Assembly: GCF_009937975.1 (NCBI RefSeq)
Contig: NZ_AP018441.1
Span: forward strand, 2,542,001 to 2,606,000
Reading direction: 5' to 3'
Origin: Undibacterium sp. YM2
GTDB taxonomy: Bacteria > Pseudomonadota > Gammaproteobacteria > Burkholderiales > Burkholderiaceae_D
DNA: 64,000 nucleotides
The position numbers were made by a program, and so were the translations under genes. The notes beneath the pieces are model-generated. The model saw nothing but the letters and a program-made list of their open reading frames with translations, searched no databases and was not told the origin of the DNA. Shown here piece after piece: positions 55,496 to 64,000 of this stretch. Positions within the stretch are counted from its first letter, which is position 1; each line of letters opens with the position of its first letter.

Positions 55496-55798
55496 ATGGA
55501 TCTGACACCCAGAGAAAAAGATAAGTTGCTGATATTTACCGCCGCCTTGTTGGCAGAAAGGCGTAAAGCACGCGGCCTGAAGTTGAATTACCCAGAAGCA
55601 GTCGCCCTGATTACTGCTGCCATCATGGAAGGCGCACGCGATGGCCGCACGGTGGCCGAATTGATGTCGGAAGGCACACAAATTCTCAGCCGTGCCGATG
55701 TCATGGAAGGTGTGCCAGAAATGATTCCTGATATTCAGGTCGAAGCGACATTCCCGGACGGCAGCAAGCTGGTCACCGTTCATCACCCCATTCCTTAG
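55496..55798 (+). CDS. ureA: Urease gamma subunit UreA
   Basis: 100 aa. [59 protein letters not shown] is the standard gamma subunit. AAGAAGATATG supplies a weak ribosome-binding site. First gene of ureABCEFG-ureJ. A possible sigma-70 promoter TTGCTT-N17-GATAAA lies about 60 bp upstream; no sigma-54 promoter was found here, unlike at urtA. Confidence 0.97.
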   Translation: MDLTPREKDKLLIFTAALLAERRKARGLKLNYPEAVALITAAIMEGARDGRTVAELMSEGTQILSRADVMEGVPEMIPDIQVEATFPDGSKLVTVHHPIP

Positions 55799-55807
55799 GA
55801 GAAAATC

Positions 55808-56113
55808 ATGATACCAGGCGAAACCCTGATAGAGGATGGGGATATAGAACTGAATGTCGGTCGTGCCATCGTCAGCATTACTGTAGCCAATAGCGGTGAC
55901 AGGCCGATACAGGTGGGCTCACATTTTCATTTTTTTGAAACCAATCCGTCCCTGCAATTTGACCGTCAACAGGCCTACGGCATGCGCCTCAATATTGCTG
56001 CTGGCACCGCCATACGTTTTGAACCTGGACAGCAACGCAGCATAGAGCTGGTAGCCCTGGCAGGTGACAGAAAAGTCTATGGCTTTAGCGGCAAAGTGAT
56101 GGGGGCGCTGTGA
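55808..56113 (+). CDS. ureB: Urease beta subunit UreB
   Basis: 101 aa. [75 protein letters not shown] is the complete beta subunit. It follows ureA by 9 bp with GGAGAAA before the ATG and overlaps ureC by 4 bp (GTGA). Confidence 0.97.
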   Translation: MIPGETLIEDGDIELNVGRAIVSITVANSGDRPIQVGSHFHFFETNPSLQFDRQQAYGMRLNIAAGTAIRFEPGQQRSIELVALAGDRKVYGFSGKVMGAL

Positions 56114-57807
56114 AAATTTCACGTCACGCTTATGCTGAAATGTTTGGGCCGACTACGGGTGACCGCATTCGCCTGGCAGACACTGGCTTGTTCATCGAAA
56201 TTGAAAAAGACTTTGCCATCTATGGCGAAGAAGTGAAATTTGGCGGCGGCAAGGTGATACGCGATGGCATGGGCCAGTCACAAAGATCACATGCTGAAGT
56301 CATGGATACTGTCATCACCAATGCCGTCATTATTGATCACTGGGGCATCGTCAAGGCTGACATTGGGATTAAAAATGGCTTGATTGCCTGTATAGGCAAG
56401 GCTGGCAATCCTGACATACAGTCCGGCGTTGACATGGCAATTGGCGGCGCGACCGAGATAATTGCCGGTGAGGGCAAGATCGTGACCGCTGGTGGCATCG
56501 ATTCGCATATCCACTTCATTTGTCCGCAGCAGATTGAAGAAGCATTGATGAGCGGCGTTACCACCATGCTTGGCGGCGGCACCGGCCCTGCCACTGGCAC
56601 GGCAGCAACCACCTGTACTCCTGGCCCCTGGCATTTGCATTCCATGCTGATGGCGGCAGATGCTTTCCCTATGAACCTGGGTTTTATGGGCAAGGGTAAT
56701 GTCAGCTTGCCTTTACCGCTGGAGGAGCAGATCAGAGCAGGTGCCATAGGCTTGAAGCTGCATGAAGACTGGGGCACGACACCACAAGCAATCGATAATT
56801 GCCTGACTGTGGCAGACAAGATGGATGTGCAGGTCGCTATCCATAGTGACACGCTCAACGAAGGTGGCTTCCTGGAACATACCTTGGCTGCATTCAAGGA
56901 CAGGACTATCCATACCTTCCATACCGAAGGTGCGGGCGGTGGCCATGCGCCCGATATTATTGCGGCGGTGGGTGAGGCAAATGTATTGCCGTCTTCCACC
57001 AATCCTACCCGCCCTTACACCGTCAATACCCTGGATGAGCATCTCGACATGCTCATGGTCTGCCACCATCTGGACCCGGCAATCGCCGAAGATATTGCCT
57101 TTGCCGAATCACGCATACGGCGCGAAACCATAGCGGCTGAAGATATTTTGCACGATATCGGTGCCATCTCCATGATGTCTTCCGATTCCCAGGCCATGGG
57201 CCGTGTAGGCGAAGTCATCATGCGTACCTGGCAAACGGCAGACAAGATGAAGCAACAGCGTGGCTCGCTGGCAGAAGACAATGCGCGTCACGATAACTTC
57301 CGTGTCAAACGCTATATCGCCAAATACACGATCAACCCGGCGCTGACTCATGGCATTGCCCATGCAGTAGGCTCGCTGGAAGTGGGCAAGATTGCCGATA
57401 TCGTCTTGTGGAAGCCAGCTTTCTTTGGCGTGAAGCCATCGATGATCATCAAGGGTGGCATGATCGCCGCTGCCCAGATGGGTGACCCGAATGCATCAAT
57501 ACCAACGCCACAGCCCGTGCATTACCGCATGATGTTTGGTGCCTTTGGTGGTGGCTTGAAAAAGTCGTTTACTTTTGTATCGCAGGCGGGGCTGGATGCG
57601 GGGCTGGCAGAACAGTTGAAACTGAACAAGACCCTGATTGCTGTCAAGAACACGCGCCAGATTCGCAAGAAGGACATGATACACAATAGCCTGACACCAA
57701 AAATGGAAGTCGATTCCGAAACCTATGAAGTTCGTGCCAATGGTGAACTGCTGGTGTGCGAACCGGCAAAAATCCTGCCCATGGCCCAACGTTATTTCTT
57801 ATTTTAA
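56110..57807 (+). CDS. ureC: Urease alpha (catalytic) subunit UreC
   Basis: 565 aa from a GTG at 56110. All catalytic parts are visible: the nickel His pair in [14 protein letters not shown], the carbamylated Lys in [15 protein letters not shown], His in [18 protein letters not shown] and [12 protein letters not shown], the flap with Cys and His ([22 protein letters not shown]) and the Asp of [15 protein letters not shown]. It hydrolyses urea to ammonia and carbamate in the cytoplasm as (UreABC)3 or higher. Confidence 0.98.
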   Translation: MKISRHAYAEMFGPTTGDRIRLADTGLFIEIEKDFAIYGEEVKFGGGKVIRDGMGQSQRSHAEVMDTVITNAVIIDHWGIVKADIGIKNGLIACIGKAGNPDIQSGVDMAIGGATEIIAGEGKIVTAGGIDSHIHFICPQQIEEALMSGVTTMLGGGTGPATGTAATTCTPGPWHLHSMLMAADAFPMNLGFMGKGNVSLPLPLEEQIRAGAIGLKLHEDWGTTPQAIDNCLTVADKMDVQVAIHSDTLNEGGFLEHTLAAFKDRTIHTFHTEGAGGGHAPDIIAAVGEANVLPSSTNPTRPYTVNTLDEHLDMLMVCHHLDPAIAEDIAFAESRIRRETIAAEDILHDIGAISMMSSDSQAMGRVGEVIMRTWQTADKMKQQRGSLAEDNARHDNFRVKRYIAKYTINPALTHGIAHAVGSLEVGKIADIVLWKPAFFGVKPSMIIKGGMIAAAQMGDPNASIPTPQPVHYRMMFGAFGGGLKKSFTFVSQAGLDAGLAEQLKLNKTLIAVKNTRQIRKKDMIHNSLTPKMEVDSETYEVRANGELLVCEPAKILPMAQRYFLF

Positions 57808-57810
57808 ACA

Positions 57811-58329
57811 ATGTTGACATTACAAACAAAGATAGAGACTGCCGACAGCATCGCCGGGCAACTGGTTTTGCCGTATGAGTTGCGTGAAAAAAGCCGTTTG
57901 CGTGCCACCCTTACCAGCGGTGAAGATGTTGCCGTGTTCACCGTGCGCGGTACAGTCATGCGCCATGGTGACCTGATGCTGGGCAATGATGGCCGCGTGA
58001 TTGAAGTCGTTGCTGCTGCCGAACCGACGTATAAGGTGGAATGCGATACTGCCTTTAATTTATTGCGCTGCGCCTTCCACCTTGGCAATCGGCATACCCA
58101 GGCGCAGGTCGGCGAGGGTTTTTTGCGCATACGCAAAGACCCGGTGCTGAAGGAAATGCTGCAAGGGCTGGGCGCTGTCGTCACTGAAGAGCAGGCCAGT
58201 TTTGAGCCAGAATCAGGTGCGTATGGCGGTGGCCATCATCATGGCGGCGATGATGGACATCCGCATAATCCACTGGCACCGATACCTTTGCGCCAGCGCA
58301 TACACCGTCCTTCCGACAGCAAGGCTTGA
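57811..58329 (+). CDS. ureE: Urease accessory protein UreE (nickel metallochaperone)
   Basis: 172 aa. The N-terminal domain (LPYELREKSRLRATLTSGEDVAVFTVRGTVMRHGDLMLGNDGRVIEVVAAAEPTY) and the central YKVECDTAFNLLRCAFHLGNRHTQAQV, with the conserved metal His, are followed by a His-rich tail (GGGHHHGGDDGHPHNP) for nickel binding. The tail is shorter than in Klebsiella. It overlaps or touches ureF. Confidence 0.96.
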   Translation: MLTLQTKIETADSIAGQLVLPYELREKSRLRATLTSGEDVAVFTVRGTVMRHGDLMLGNDGRVIEVVAAAEPTYKVECDTAFNLLRCAFHLGNRHTQAQVGEGFLRIRKDPVLKEMLQGLGAVVTEEQASFEPESGAYGGGHHHGGDDGHPHNPLAPIPLRQRIHRPSDSKA

Positions 58330-58331
58330 GC

Positions 58332-59012
58332 ATGCAGTCTGCAGCCTTACTCCATCTCCTGCAACTGGCCAGCCCGTCTTTGCCCATCGGTGCCTATAGT
58401 TATTCGCAAGGGATGGAAGCGGCGATAGAAAAGGGCCTGGTGCGCAACGAAGCCACAGCCCGGGAATGGATTATCAATTGCCTGCATGAAGTGGTGGCCC
58501 GCTTTGAAGCGCCAGTACTGTGGCGCTTGTTGCAGGCTTTTGAGAGCAGAGACTTGGCTGCAGTATCGCACTGGACCAGCTTGTTCATCGCCGCCAGGGA
58601 TACGGCAGAATTTCGGGCAGAGAGCATACAAATGGGTTATTCACTGGGCAAACTGGTGAGTGATCTGAAGATTGCTGATGCTGAGTTACTGGCGATATTG
58701 CTGGCACAACATGAATTGCCTTTGCCTACGGCCTTGGCAGCAGCGGCAGTTGCCTTGCAGGTGCCGCCGGAATCGGTATTGCTGGGTATGCTGTTTTCAT
58801 GGGCAGAAAACCAGGTGCTGGTGGGGGTTAAATCCATCCCCTTGGGCCAGGTTTCAGGACAACGCTTGCTGCTGTCGCTACGCCCCGAACTGGAAAAGGC
58901 AGCAAGGCTGGCACAAAAACTGGAAGATGATCAATTATCGAACTGGGCACCAGGCTTGTCTTTGCTGTCCATGCAGCATGAGGTGCAGTACAGTCGTCTG
59001 TATAGATCATAA
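58332..59012 (+). CDS. ureF: Urease accessory protein UreF
   Basis: 226 aa from the ATG at 58332, behind the ureE stop. [42 protein letters not shown] is the diagnostic opening, and [13 protein letters not shown] and [25 protein letters not shown] follow. UreF docks UreD and UreG on apo-urease and gates GTP hydrolysis for nickel transfer. Confidence 0.96.
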   Translation: MQSAALLHLLQLASPSLPIGAYSYSQGMEAAIEKGLVRNEATAREWIINCLHEVVARFEAPVLWRLLQAFESRDLAAVSHWTSLFIAARDTAEFRAESIQMGYSLGKLVSDLKIADAELLAILLAQHELPLPTALAAAAVALQVPPESVLLGMLFSWAENQVLVGVKSIPLGQVSGQRLLLSLRPELEKAARLAQKLEDDQLSNWAPGLSLLSMQHEVQYSRLYRS

Positions 59013-59028
59013 AAATAGGAACAATAAA

Positions 59029-59673
59029 ATGAACACTCCAACACATACATCTTCAGAACCAAATCCCCTGCGTGTAGGCATAGGCGGTCCGGTCGGTTCC
59101 GGTAAAACTGCACTCTGCGAAATGCTGTGCAAAAGCATGCGTGATCATTATGAAATGGCTGTCATCACCAATGACATCTACACCAAGGAAGACATGGAAA
59201 TCCTTTTGCGTGCCGATGCCTTGCCCGCAGAACGTTTGATGGGAGTGGAAACCGGTGGCTGTCCGCACACAGCCATACGCGAAGATGCCTCCATCAACCT
59301 GGAAGCGATAGCTCGCATGAGCGCAGACTTTCCTGATCTTGATTTGATCCTGGTGGAATCTGGTGGTGACAATCTGGCGGCGACCTTCAGCCCTGAACTG
59401 TCAGACCTGACCATCTACGTCATCGATGTGGCCGGTGGTGAAAAAATTCCGCGCAAGGGCGGGCCTGGCATTACCCGCTCTGATCTGCTGATCATCAATA
59501 AAACTGATCTCGCACCACACGTCGGTGCCAATCTCGACATCATGGCACAAGACGCCAAGCGCATGCGTGGCGAACGTCCCTTTGTATTTACCAATTTGCG
59601 TACAGGCGACGGGCTGGAGGCAGTCGTCAGTTTCATTCGTCAGCAAGGCATGCTGGATGAAGTCAAAAACTAA
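59029..59673 (+). CDS. ureG: Urease accessory GTPase UreG
   Basis: 214 aa from the ATG at 59029, behind AGGAACA; the longer frame upstream overlaps ureF and is rejected. It has the P-loop [15 protein letters not shown], the nickel-binding Cys-Pro-His in [13 protein letters not shown], the [15 protein letters not shown] switch region and [11 protein letters not shown] for guanine specificity. Confidence 0.97.
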   Translation: MNTPTHTSSEPNPLRVGIGGPVGSGKTALCEMLCKSMRDHYEMAVITNDIYTKEDMEILLRADALPAERLMGVETGGCPHTAIREDASINLEAIARMSADFPDLDLILVESGGDNLAATFSPELSDLTIYVIDVAGGEKIPRKGGPGITRSDLLIINKTDLAPHVGANLDIMAQDAKRMRGERPFVFTNLRTGDGLEAVVSFIRQQGMLDEVKN

Positions 59674-59693
59674 TTTTCAATCTGGAGAACAAT

Positions 59694-60296
59694 ATGAAAC
59701 TAAATAAATTGCGCAGCCTTTATGTGGTCGCGGTCCTGGGCAGTGCCATGATTTCATTGCCAGCCCTGGCGCATGACAGTGTGCTGCATTCCATGAATGC
59801 CCTGCAGGATGGTTTTCTCCATCCCTTCACCGGACTTGACCATTTGCTGGCCATGCTGGCAACAGGCATCTGGGCAGCGCAACAAAAGCATGCACGTGCC
59901 TGGTTGATACCAGCCAGCTTTCCCTTGATGATGGTCTTTGGCGGTGCATTGGCTCTTGCAGGCATAGGCTTGCCGGGCGTGGAGCATGGTATCGCCGCCT
60001 CTGTGCTTATCCTTGGTTTGTTGATCAGTTTTGCAGTTAAGTTGCCCGTAGGTGCAGGACTGGCACTGGTGTCGATATTTGCCATGGCGCATGGCTATGC
60101 ACATGGGCAAGAAATGCCAGTGTATGAATCTGCCGTGTTGTATGGCGCCAGTTTTGTGCTGGCGACAGCACTGATTCATGCCGCTGGCTGGTTTGCCAGC
60201 AATGCGGCTCAAAAGATGCTGACTAGTACATTGCCAAGGTATGCAGGAGTGATGATCACTTTGGCAGGTGCTTTTTTCCTTTCAGCACTTGCTTGA
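59694..60296 (+). CDS. ureJ: HupE/UreJ-family membrane protein
   Basis: 200 aa. The N-terminal signal-like segment (AVLGSAMISLPALAHDS) is followed by HPFTGLDHLLAMLATGIWAAQQ, which carries the HupE/UreJ His and Asp motif, and five further hydrophobic helices. The family is thought to be a secondary nickel permease. It is last in the urease operon; a hairpin at 60332 follows. Confidence 0.93.
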   Translation: MKLNKLRSLYVVAVLGSAMISLPALAHDSVLHSMNALQDGFLHPFTGLDHLLAMLATGIWAAQQKHARAWLIPASFPLMMVFGGALALAGIGLPGVEHGIAASVLILGLLISFAVKLPVGAGLALVSIFAMAHGYAHGQEMPVYESAVLYGASFVLATALIHAAGWFASNAAQKMLTSTLPRYAGVMITLAGAFFLSALA

Positions 60297-60331
60297 TGCG
60301 CAATAATAGTTAATTAAATTTCATTTGCCAG

Positions 60332-60356
60332 GCAAGGAGAGGCCGTTTCTCCTTGC
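60332..60356 (+). terminator. Hairpin after ureJ
   Basis: GCAAGGAGA pairs perfectly with TCTCCTTGC (9 bp, 7-nt loop). No clear T run follows, so this is a weak intrinsic terminator or an RNA-end stabiliser for the urease transcript. Confidence 0.6.
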
Positions 60357-60391
60357 TTGCTGCATCTTGCTGGCCCCGGCTTACCCTTGTC

Positions 60392-60413
60392 GCACAGTAA
60401 TAATCGACTGTGC
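60392..60413. promoter_or_regulatory. Palindrome, possible operator of the downstream catabolic operon
   Basis: GCACAGTAATAATCGACTGTGC: two 7-bp inverted arms around 8 bases, 208 bp before the next start codon. Symmetry and position suggest a dimeric repressor or activator site; the regulator is not in the window. Confidence 0.4.
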
Positions 60414-60621
60414 CGATTTCGTCTTTCAAAATGCATACAAACATCAAGACTAGGCCTCTTTGCAGGCTTACACTTTGTCATGTTCAATCTGACAGCGCGT
60501 GAAATAAGTTTGCAAAAGGCTTATATTTACTGTGATCGATTTCTTCGCGATTTGTCAGCATCAGGTTCTTTGATTGATTTTCAAAAATTGACCGGTTTGA
60601 TCCGGAGATAAGGCAAATATC

Positions 60622-61518
60622 ATGTGGCAAGGCGTCATTCCCGCAGTTACGACAAAATTCAACCAGGACGATACGCTGGACTTCAAGGAAATGGAGCGCT
60701 GCTTCCGTTATTTGATGGATGCCGGTTGTGATGGTCTGATCGCTTGTGGCTCTTTGGGTGAGGGACCTTTGTTATCCCATGCCGAGCGTATCGATGTGCT
60801 GAAATTGACAAAAGAAGTGACAGGCAACAAGCCTGCCATTCTGACTGTCGCCGAGGCAGCAACACGTGATGCCTGTGCCCTGGCTGAAAAAGCCGCCAAA
60901 GCGGGTGCCGATGGCTTGATGGTTGTGCCTAGCACCATCTATCACACTAATCACCGTGAAACCGTAGCAACCCTGCGCAGCATCGCCGCTGCCGGTGATT
61001 TGCCCATCATGATTTACTCCAACCGTCTGGCTTATCGCGTCGATGTGACGACAGATATGCTGGAAGAACTGGCTGACGATGCCCGTTTTGTCGCAGTGAA
61101 AGAATCTTCTGACGATATCCGCCGCACTACAGAAATCATCAATCGCCTGGGTAACCGTTATGACCTGTTCACTGGCGTAGATAACCTGGCATTTGAAGCC
61201 TTGACTGCAGGTGCAACTGGCTGGGTCGCTGGTCTGGTTGTGGCTTTCCCGCATGAGACGGTGGCTATTTACCGTCTCATAAAGGCTGGCCGCTATAACG
61301 AAGCCCTGGATATCTACCGCTGGTTCCGTCCTTTGCTGGATCTGGATGTCTCTACTTATCTGGTGCAAAACATCAAACTGGTAGAAGCACTGGTCATCGA
61401 TTCGAATGACCGCGTGCGTGCACCGCGTCTGCCACTGGAAGGTGCTCTGCGTACCCGTGTAGAGCAAGTGGTCGGCGCTTCTCTTGCCAATCGTCCGGTT
61501 TTGCCAACGTTTAACTGA
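60622..61518 (+). CDS. Dihydrodipicolinate-synthase-family lyase/deaminase
   Basis: 298 aa class I aldolase fold. IPAVTTKFNQDDTLDFKEMERCF, GLIACGSLGEGPLLSHAER (substrate loop with the GSxGE motif), MIYSNRLAYRVDVT (Tyr of the triad) and FVAVKESSDDIRR, the Schiff-base Lys, are present. It probably acts as a 1-pyrroline-4-hydroxy-2-carboxylate deaminase (LhpC-like), because the next three genes look like D-hydroxyproline dehydrogenase subunits. DapA itself would not be expected in this company. GGAGATAAGG precedes the ATG. Confidence 0.88.
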   Translation: MWQGVIPAVTTKFNQDDTLDFKEMERCFRYLMDAGCDGLIACGSLGEGPLLSHAERIDVLKLTKEVTGNKPAILTVAEAATRDACALAEKAAKAGADGLMVVPSTIYHTNHRETVATLRSIAAAGDLPIMIYSNRLAYRVDVTTDMLEELADDARFVAVKESSDDIRRTTEIINRLGNRYDLFTGVDNLAFEALTAGATGWVAGLVVAFPHETVAIYRLIKAGRYNEALDIYRWFRPLLDLDVSTYLVQNIKLVEALVIDSNDRVRAPRLPLEGALRTRVEQVVGASLANRPVLPTFN

Positions 61519-61559
61519 TCGTTTGTTTTAGTGAATGTGATGGCGCAGGAGGCATGCCT

Positions 61560-62687
61560 ATGAAGACAACAGTGTGTGTCATTGGTGCTGGCATAGTCGG
61601 CACCACCTGCGCCTTGAAAATGCAGGAAGAGGGCTATCAGGTCAGTTTGATTGATGCGGCTTCTCCCGGTTGTGGAGTGACTGCAGTGGGTATGGGGCAT
61701 CTGGTTGCTCTGGATGAAAGCGAGCAGGAGCTGGACTTGTGTATGCTTTCTTTGCGCATGTGGAAAGATTTCTTCACTGAATTTCCCAGCGTAGGAGAAG
61801 TCAGCCAATGCGGCACCTTATGGGTGGCAGAGAACGAAGACCAGCTTTCTGAGGCGCATCATCGCGCGCAAGCAATGAATGCTAGGCTATGGCGTGCCGA
61901 AGCCTTGACTGGTGAGCAGGTGCAAAAACTGGAACCTGCTTTGCGTCCCGGCCTTGCTGGTGGTGTCAGAGTATTTGGCGATAGTGTGGTGTATCCACCC
62001 AAGCTGGCGCATTTCATGGTTCAGCTTCTGGTCAAGCGTGGTGGCAATGTAATTCTGGGTAAGCGAGTTGCTCAGCTAGCAGCAAACCAGTTGATTTTTG
62101 CTGATGGCAGCAAGCTGACTACAGATATCATCATTGTCGCTACTGGCCTCGAAGTAGCCAAGCTCTTGCCTGAAATTGCCGTGTTTGGCCGCAAAGGCCA
62201 TCTGGCGATTACTGACCGTTATCCTGGTCGTCTTTCACATCAAATTGTCAGCATGAATTATGGTCAGGCTGCAGTTACTGCAGATGCACTGGCGGTGGCT
62301 GCCAATGTGCAACCACGTAGTAATGGGCAATGGCTGATCGGTTCTTGCAGGCAGGATGGACAGACAGATAATAGCCTCGACCCCAAGGCGCTTGGGGCAG
62401 TCTTGCAATCCGCCATGACGCTATTGCCTTGCCTGGCCGATATGCAAATCATACGCGCCTGGGCGGGTATGCGTCCGGCATCACCCGACGGTCATCCCAT
62501 TATCGGACCTCATCCTGAGCTGCCAGGTATCTGGCTGGCAGCAGGGCATGAAGGCCTGGGGGTGACTACGGCCATGGCGACGGCAAAAATGCTGGCAGAC
62601 CAGATTGCTGGGAGGGCGGGAGAAATAGATTATCAACATTATTCGCCTGAACGTTTTTTCCCTGTGCAGGAGTTGAAATATGCGTGA
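61560..62687 (+). CDS. FAD-dependent D-amino-acid oxidase-type subunit (D-hydroxyproline dehydrogenase-like)
   Basis: 375 aa from the ATG at 61560 (AGGAGG at optimal distance; the ATG at 61554 is too close). It has the Rossmann motif VCVIGAGIVGTTCALKMQEEGYQVSLIDAASPGCGVTAVGMGHLVALDES and the C-terminal IIRAWAGMRPASPDGHPIIGPHPELPGIWLAAGHEGLGVTTAMATAKMLADQI. This matches the D-amino-acid oxidase-like beta subunit (LhpB type) of hydroxyproline and related multi-subunit dehydrogenases. It overlaps the next gene by 8 bp. Confidence 0.9.
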   Translation: MKTTVCVIGAGIVGTTCALKMQEEGYQVSLIDAASPGCGVTAVGMGHLVALDESEQELDLCMLSLRMWKDFFTEFPSVGEVSQCGTLWVAENEDQLSEAHHRAQAMNARLWRAEALTGEQVQKLEPALRPGLAGGVRVFGDSVVYPPKLAHFMVQLLVKRGGNVILGKRVAQLAANQLIFADGSKLTTDIIIVATGLEVAKLLPEIAVFGRKGHLAITDRYPGRLSHQIVSMNYGQAAVTADALAVAANVQPRSNGQWLIGSCRQDGQTDNSLDPKALGAVLQSAMTLLPCLADMQIIRAWAGMRPASPDGHPIIGPHPELPGIWLAAGHEGLGVTTAMATAKMLADQIAGRAGEIDYQHYSPERFFPVQELKYA

Positions 62688-62964
62688 GCAAGGCCCAGAC
62701 ACAAAAATAATCGCAAAAATCTGGATTAACGGCTCTCCCTTTGAGGCAACAACAGAGATGAGTGTAGCTGCGGCCCTGATGCGGCATGACAATATGCAGA
62801 CGCGCCAGTCGGTTTCTGGCCAGCCGCGCTTTGCTGTTTGCGGCATGGGCGTGTGCCAGGAATGCAGGGTGCGCATCAATGGTCAGCCGCATAAACTGGC
62901 CTGCCAGGAATACTGTCGCTCAGGCATGGTGATTAATACTGAAACCGCTGGTCTGGGAGTGTGA
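62680..62964 (+). CDS. 2Fe-2S subunit of an amino-acid dehydrogenase
   Basis: 94 aa. It has WINGSPFEATTEMSVAAALM and then GMGVCQECRVRING with CxxC spacing and a later CQEYC, that is four clustered Cys for a plant-type 2Fe-2S cluster. Such small HcnA-like subunits carry electrons between the FAD subunits of D-hydroxyproline or proline dehydrogenase complexes. It overlaps both neighbours, so the subunits are made together. Confidence 0.9.
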   Translation: MREQGPDTKIIAKIWINGSPFEATTEMSVAAALMRHDNMQTRQSVSGQPRFAVCGMGVCQECRVRINGQPHKLACQEYCRSGMVINTETAGLGV

Positions 62965-64000
62965 CGATGGTCTCAGCGATTCTCCCGTTTTCGACGGACA
63001 TACTTATCATAGGTGCAGGCCCTGCAGGACTGGCAGCGGCGCTGGCCGCAGCTGAATTGTCATCCACCGTCACTGTGATCGATGAAAACCCCGCACCTGG
63101 CGGGCAAATCTGGCGCGGTGGCCCAGGCGCGTGGCGTGACCGGAGGGCGCATGATTTGTGGCAGGCACTGGCAAATTGCCTGAATGTACGCATGGTTTAT
63201 GGGGTACGCATTGTTGCTGCTATTTCTGACAAGGAGTTTTTGCTGGAGACAGCAGATGGCGCGCAGAAATTAAGCTGGAATAAGCTGATTATCTGTAGCG
63301 GTGCCCGTGAGTTGCTCTTGCCTTTCCCCGGCTGGACTTTGCCAGGTGTCACTGGTGCTGGTGGTTTGCAAGCCTTGATCAAGGGCGGTATGCCAGTGGA
63401 AGGCAAGCGCGTTGCTGTTGCTGGTAGCGGGCCCTTGTTGCTGGCAGTAGCGGAAACAGTCATACGTGCTGGCGGTCAGGTCGTCAGTATCATAGAAACA
63501 AAAGCAGTAAAAATTTACGTCAATTTTTCTGGGCCTTGCTCAAATCGCATCGAGGCAAGCTGCTACAGTCGCTGAAGTTGTTTTGGCAACTCAAGAGTGT
63601 ACGTTATCGCCATGACGCCAGAGTGATCAAGGCACATGGTGAGCAATGCCTGCTCGGAATCAGTCTGCAGTATGGCGACAAGAAAATTGATCTGAGCTGT
63701 GATTTGCTGGCCTGTGGATTTGGTTTGTTACCCAATCTGGAAATCGGCACGCTGTTGGGATGCCAGATCAGGGATGGCAGTATCGTGGTTGACGCCAACC
63801 AGGCCAGCTCCCGCGCCGATGTCTGGGTGGCAGGAGAAGCTTGCGGCATAGGCGGTGTTGACAAGGCTTTGGCAGAAGGGCACATTGCCGGTCTGGCTGC
63901 GATTGGGCAGGCGGCTGAACAAGATGATATTGCGCGCCGCGCCCATGCCTGGCAATTTGCGGATTTGCTCAAACAGAGTTTTGCCACCGATGACAGCCTG
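62961..64000 (+). CDS. FAD/NAD-dependent oxidoreductase subunit, truncated by the window edge and apparently frameshifted
   Basis: HcnB/LhpE-like alpha subunit; the ATG at 62967 or the overlapping GTG at 62961 is the start. ILIIGAGPAGLAAALAAAELSSTVTVIDENPAPGGQIWRGG is the FAD site and KRVAVAGSGPLLLAVAETVIRAGGQVVSIIE a second dinucleotide site. The frame breaks at AAAA at 63500-63503; one more A restores SSKNLRQFFWALLKSHRGKLLQSLKLFWQLK and then CGFGLLPNLEIGTLLGC and VAGEACGIGGVDKALAEGHIAG to the window edge. It completes the three-part dehydrogenase. Confidence 0.88.

Larger units (their letters stand above)
60297..60621. other. Intergenic region between the urease and hydroxyproline-type operons
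   Basis: No gene is supported; the short frame at 60357-60611 has no ribosome-binding site or family. Contents: a GCAAGGAGA/TCTCCTTGC hairpin at 60332-60356 and a GCACAGT-N8-ACTGTGC palindrome at 60392-60413, likely terminator and operator respectively. Confidence 0.55.

Noticed and set aside
55199..55786. Minus-strand ORF over ureA (195 aa)
   Set aside because: It is antisense to an undoubted ureA and has no recognisable domain; a shadow frame.
58672..59028. Long N-terminal extension of UreG
   Set aside because: It overlaps ureF in another frame; the ATG at 59029 has a ribosome-binding site and gives the normal family length.
60357..60611. 84-aa ORF between ureJ and the DapA-like gene
   Set aside because: It overlaps the hairpin-palindrome region, lacks a ribosome-binding site and has no recognisable sequence features.

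Overview
The window reads as chromosomal DNA of a betaproteobacterium. Oxalobacteraceae (an Undibacterium- or Herbaspirillum-like member) is my best guess. It rests on the urtABCDE-ureD order, the LexA-box-controlled imuA-imuB-dnaE2 cassette, the N-terminally extended UrtB and the general protein flavour; there is no rRNA or marker gene to settle it. No tRNA or rRNA gene was found.

Layout. (1) 1-13.7 kb is accessory: the 3' part of a GmrSD/DUF1524-type restriction gene, a fragment of a tyrosine integrase, the SOS mutagenesis cassette, two small exported proteins, a pair of large exported proteins of unknown function, and a complete tyrosine integrase. (2) 13.7-21.1 kb is a patchwork of small orphan genes (acyltransferase, SUKH-type immunity-like protein, an LPO_1073/Vpar_1526-like protein with a membrane partner, a phage tail-completion remnant, a lipoprotein, broken ORFs) separated by copies of a palindromic repeat of about 75 bp. 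(3) 21.2-26.9 kb holds a DksA paralog, a GlsB-like protein, a lipase, a patatin-like lipoprotein, small proteins, an HTH regulator and a candidate structured RNA. (4) 26.9-34.5 kb is an AraC-regulated cluster with an alkyl-DHAP-synthase-like oxidase, GlpD, an FGGY kinase, a damaged hydrolase and a second AraC-type protein. (5) 34.5-41.0 kb is a five-gene signalling operon: two PAS histidine kinases, an EAL-REC protein, a REC-HD-GYP protein and a single-domain-type regulator. (6) 41.4-60.3 kb is the urea system: a strong sigma-54 promoter ahead of urtABCDE-ureD, then about 7.3 kb of unrelated genes (NAD-binding protein/LysR pair, DedA-rhodanese, PLP dehydratase, ECF sigma/anti-sigma/secreted protein), then ureABCEFG-ureJ. 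(7) 60.6-64 kb starts a D-hydroxyproline-type catabolic operon that runs off the right edge.

How the genes work together. The ABC transporter imports urea under nitrogen control, and the nickel urease with its accessory proteins and the UreJ permease splits it to ammonia. The last operon would oxidise and deaminate a cyclic amino acid. The ImuA-ImuB-DnaE2 set gives SOS-induced translesion synthesis.

Caution for every reader: seven otherwise intact genes carry a one-base loss, each inside a homopolymer run (six G/C runs, one A run). These look more like systematic run-length undercalls than seven independent pseudogenes. I have given the reconstructed gene spans and marked each site.
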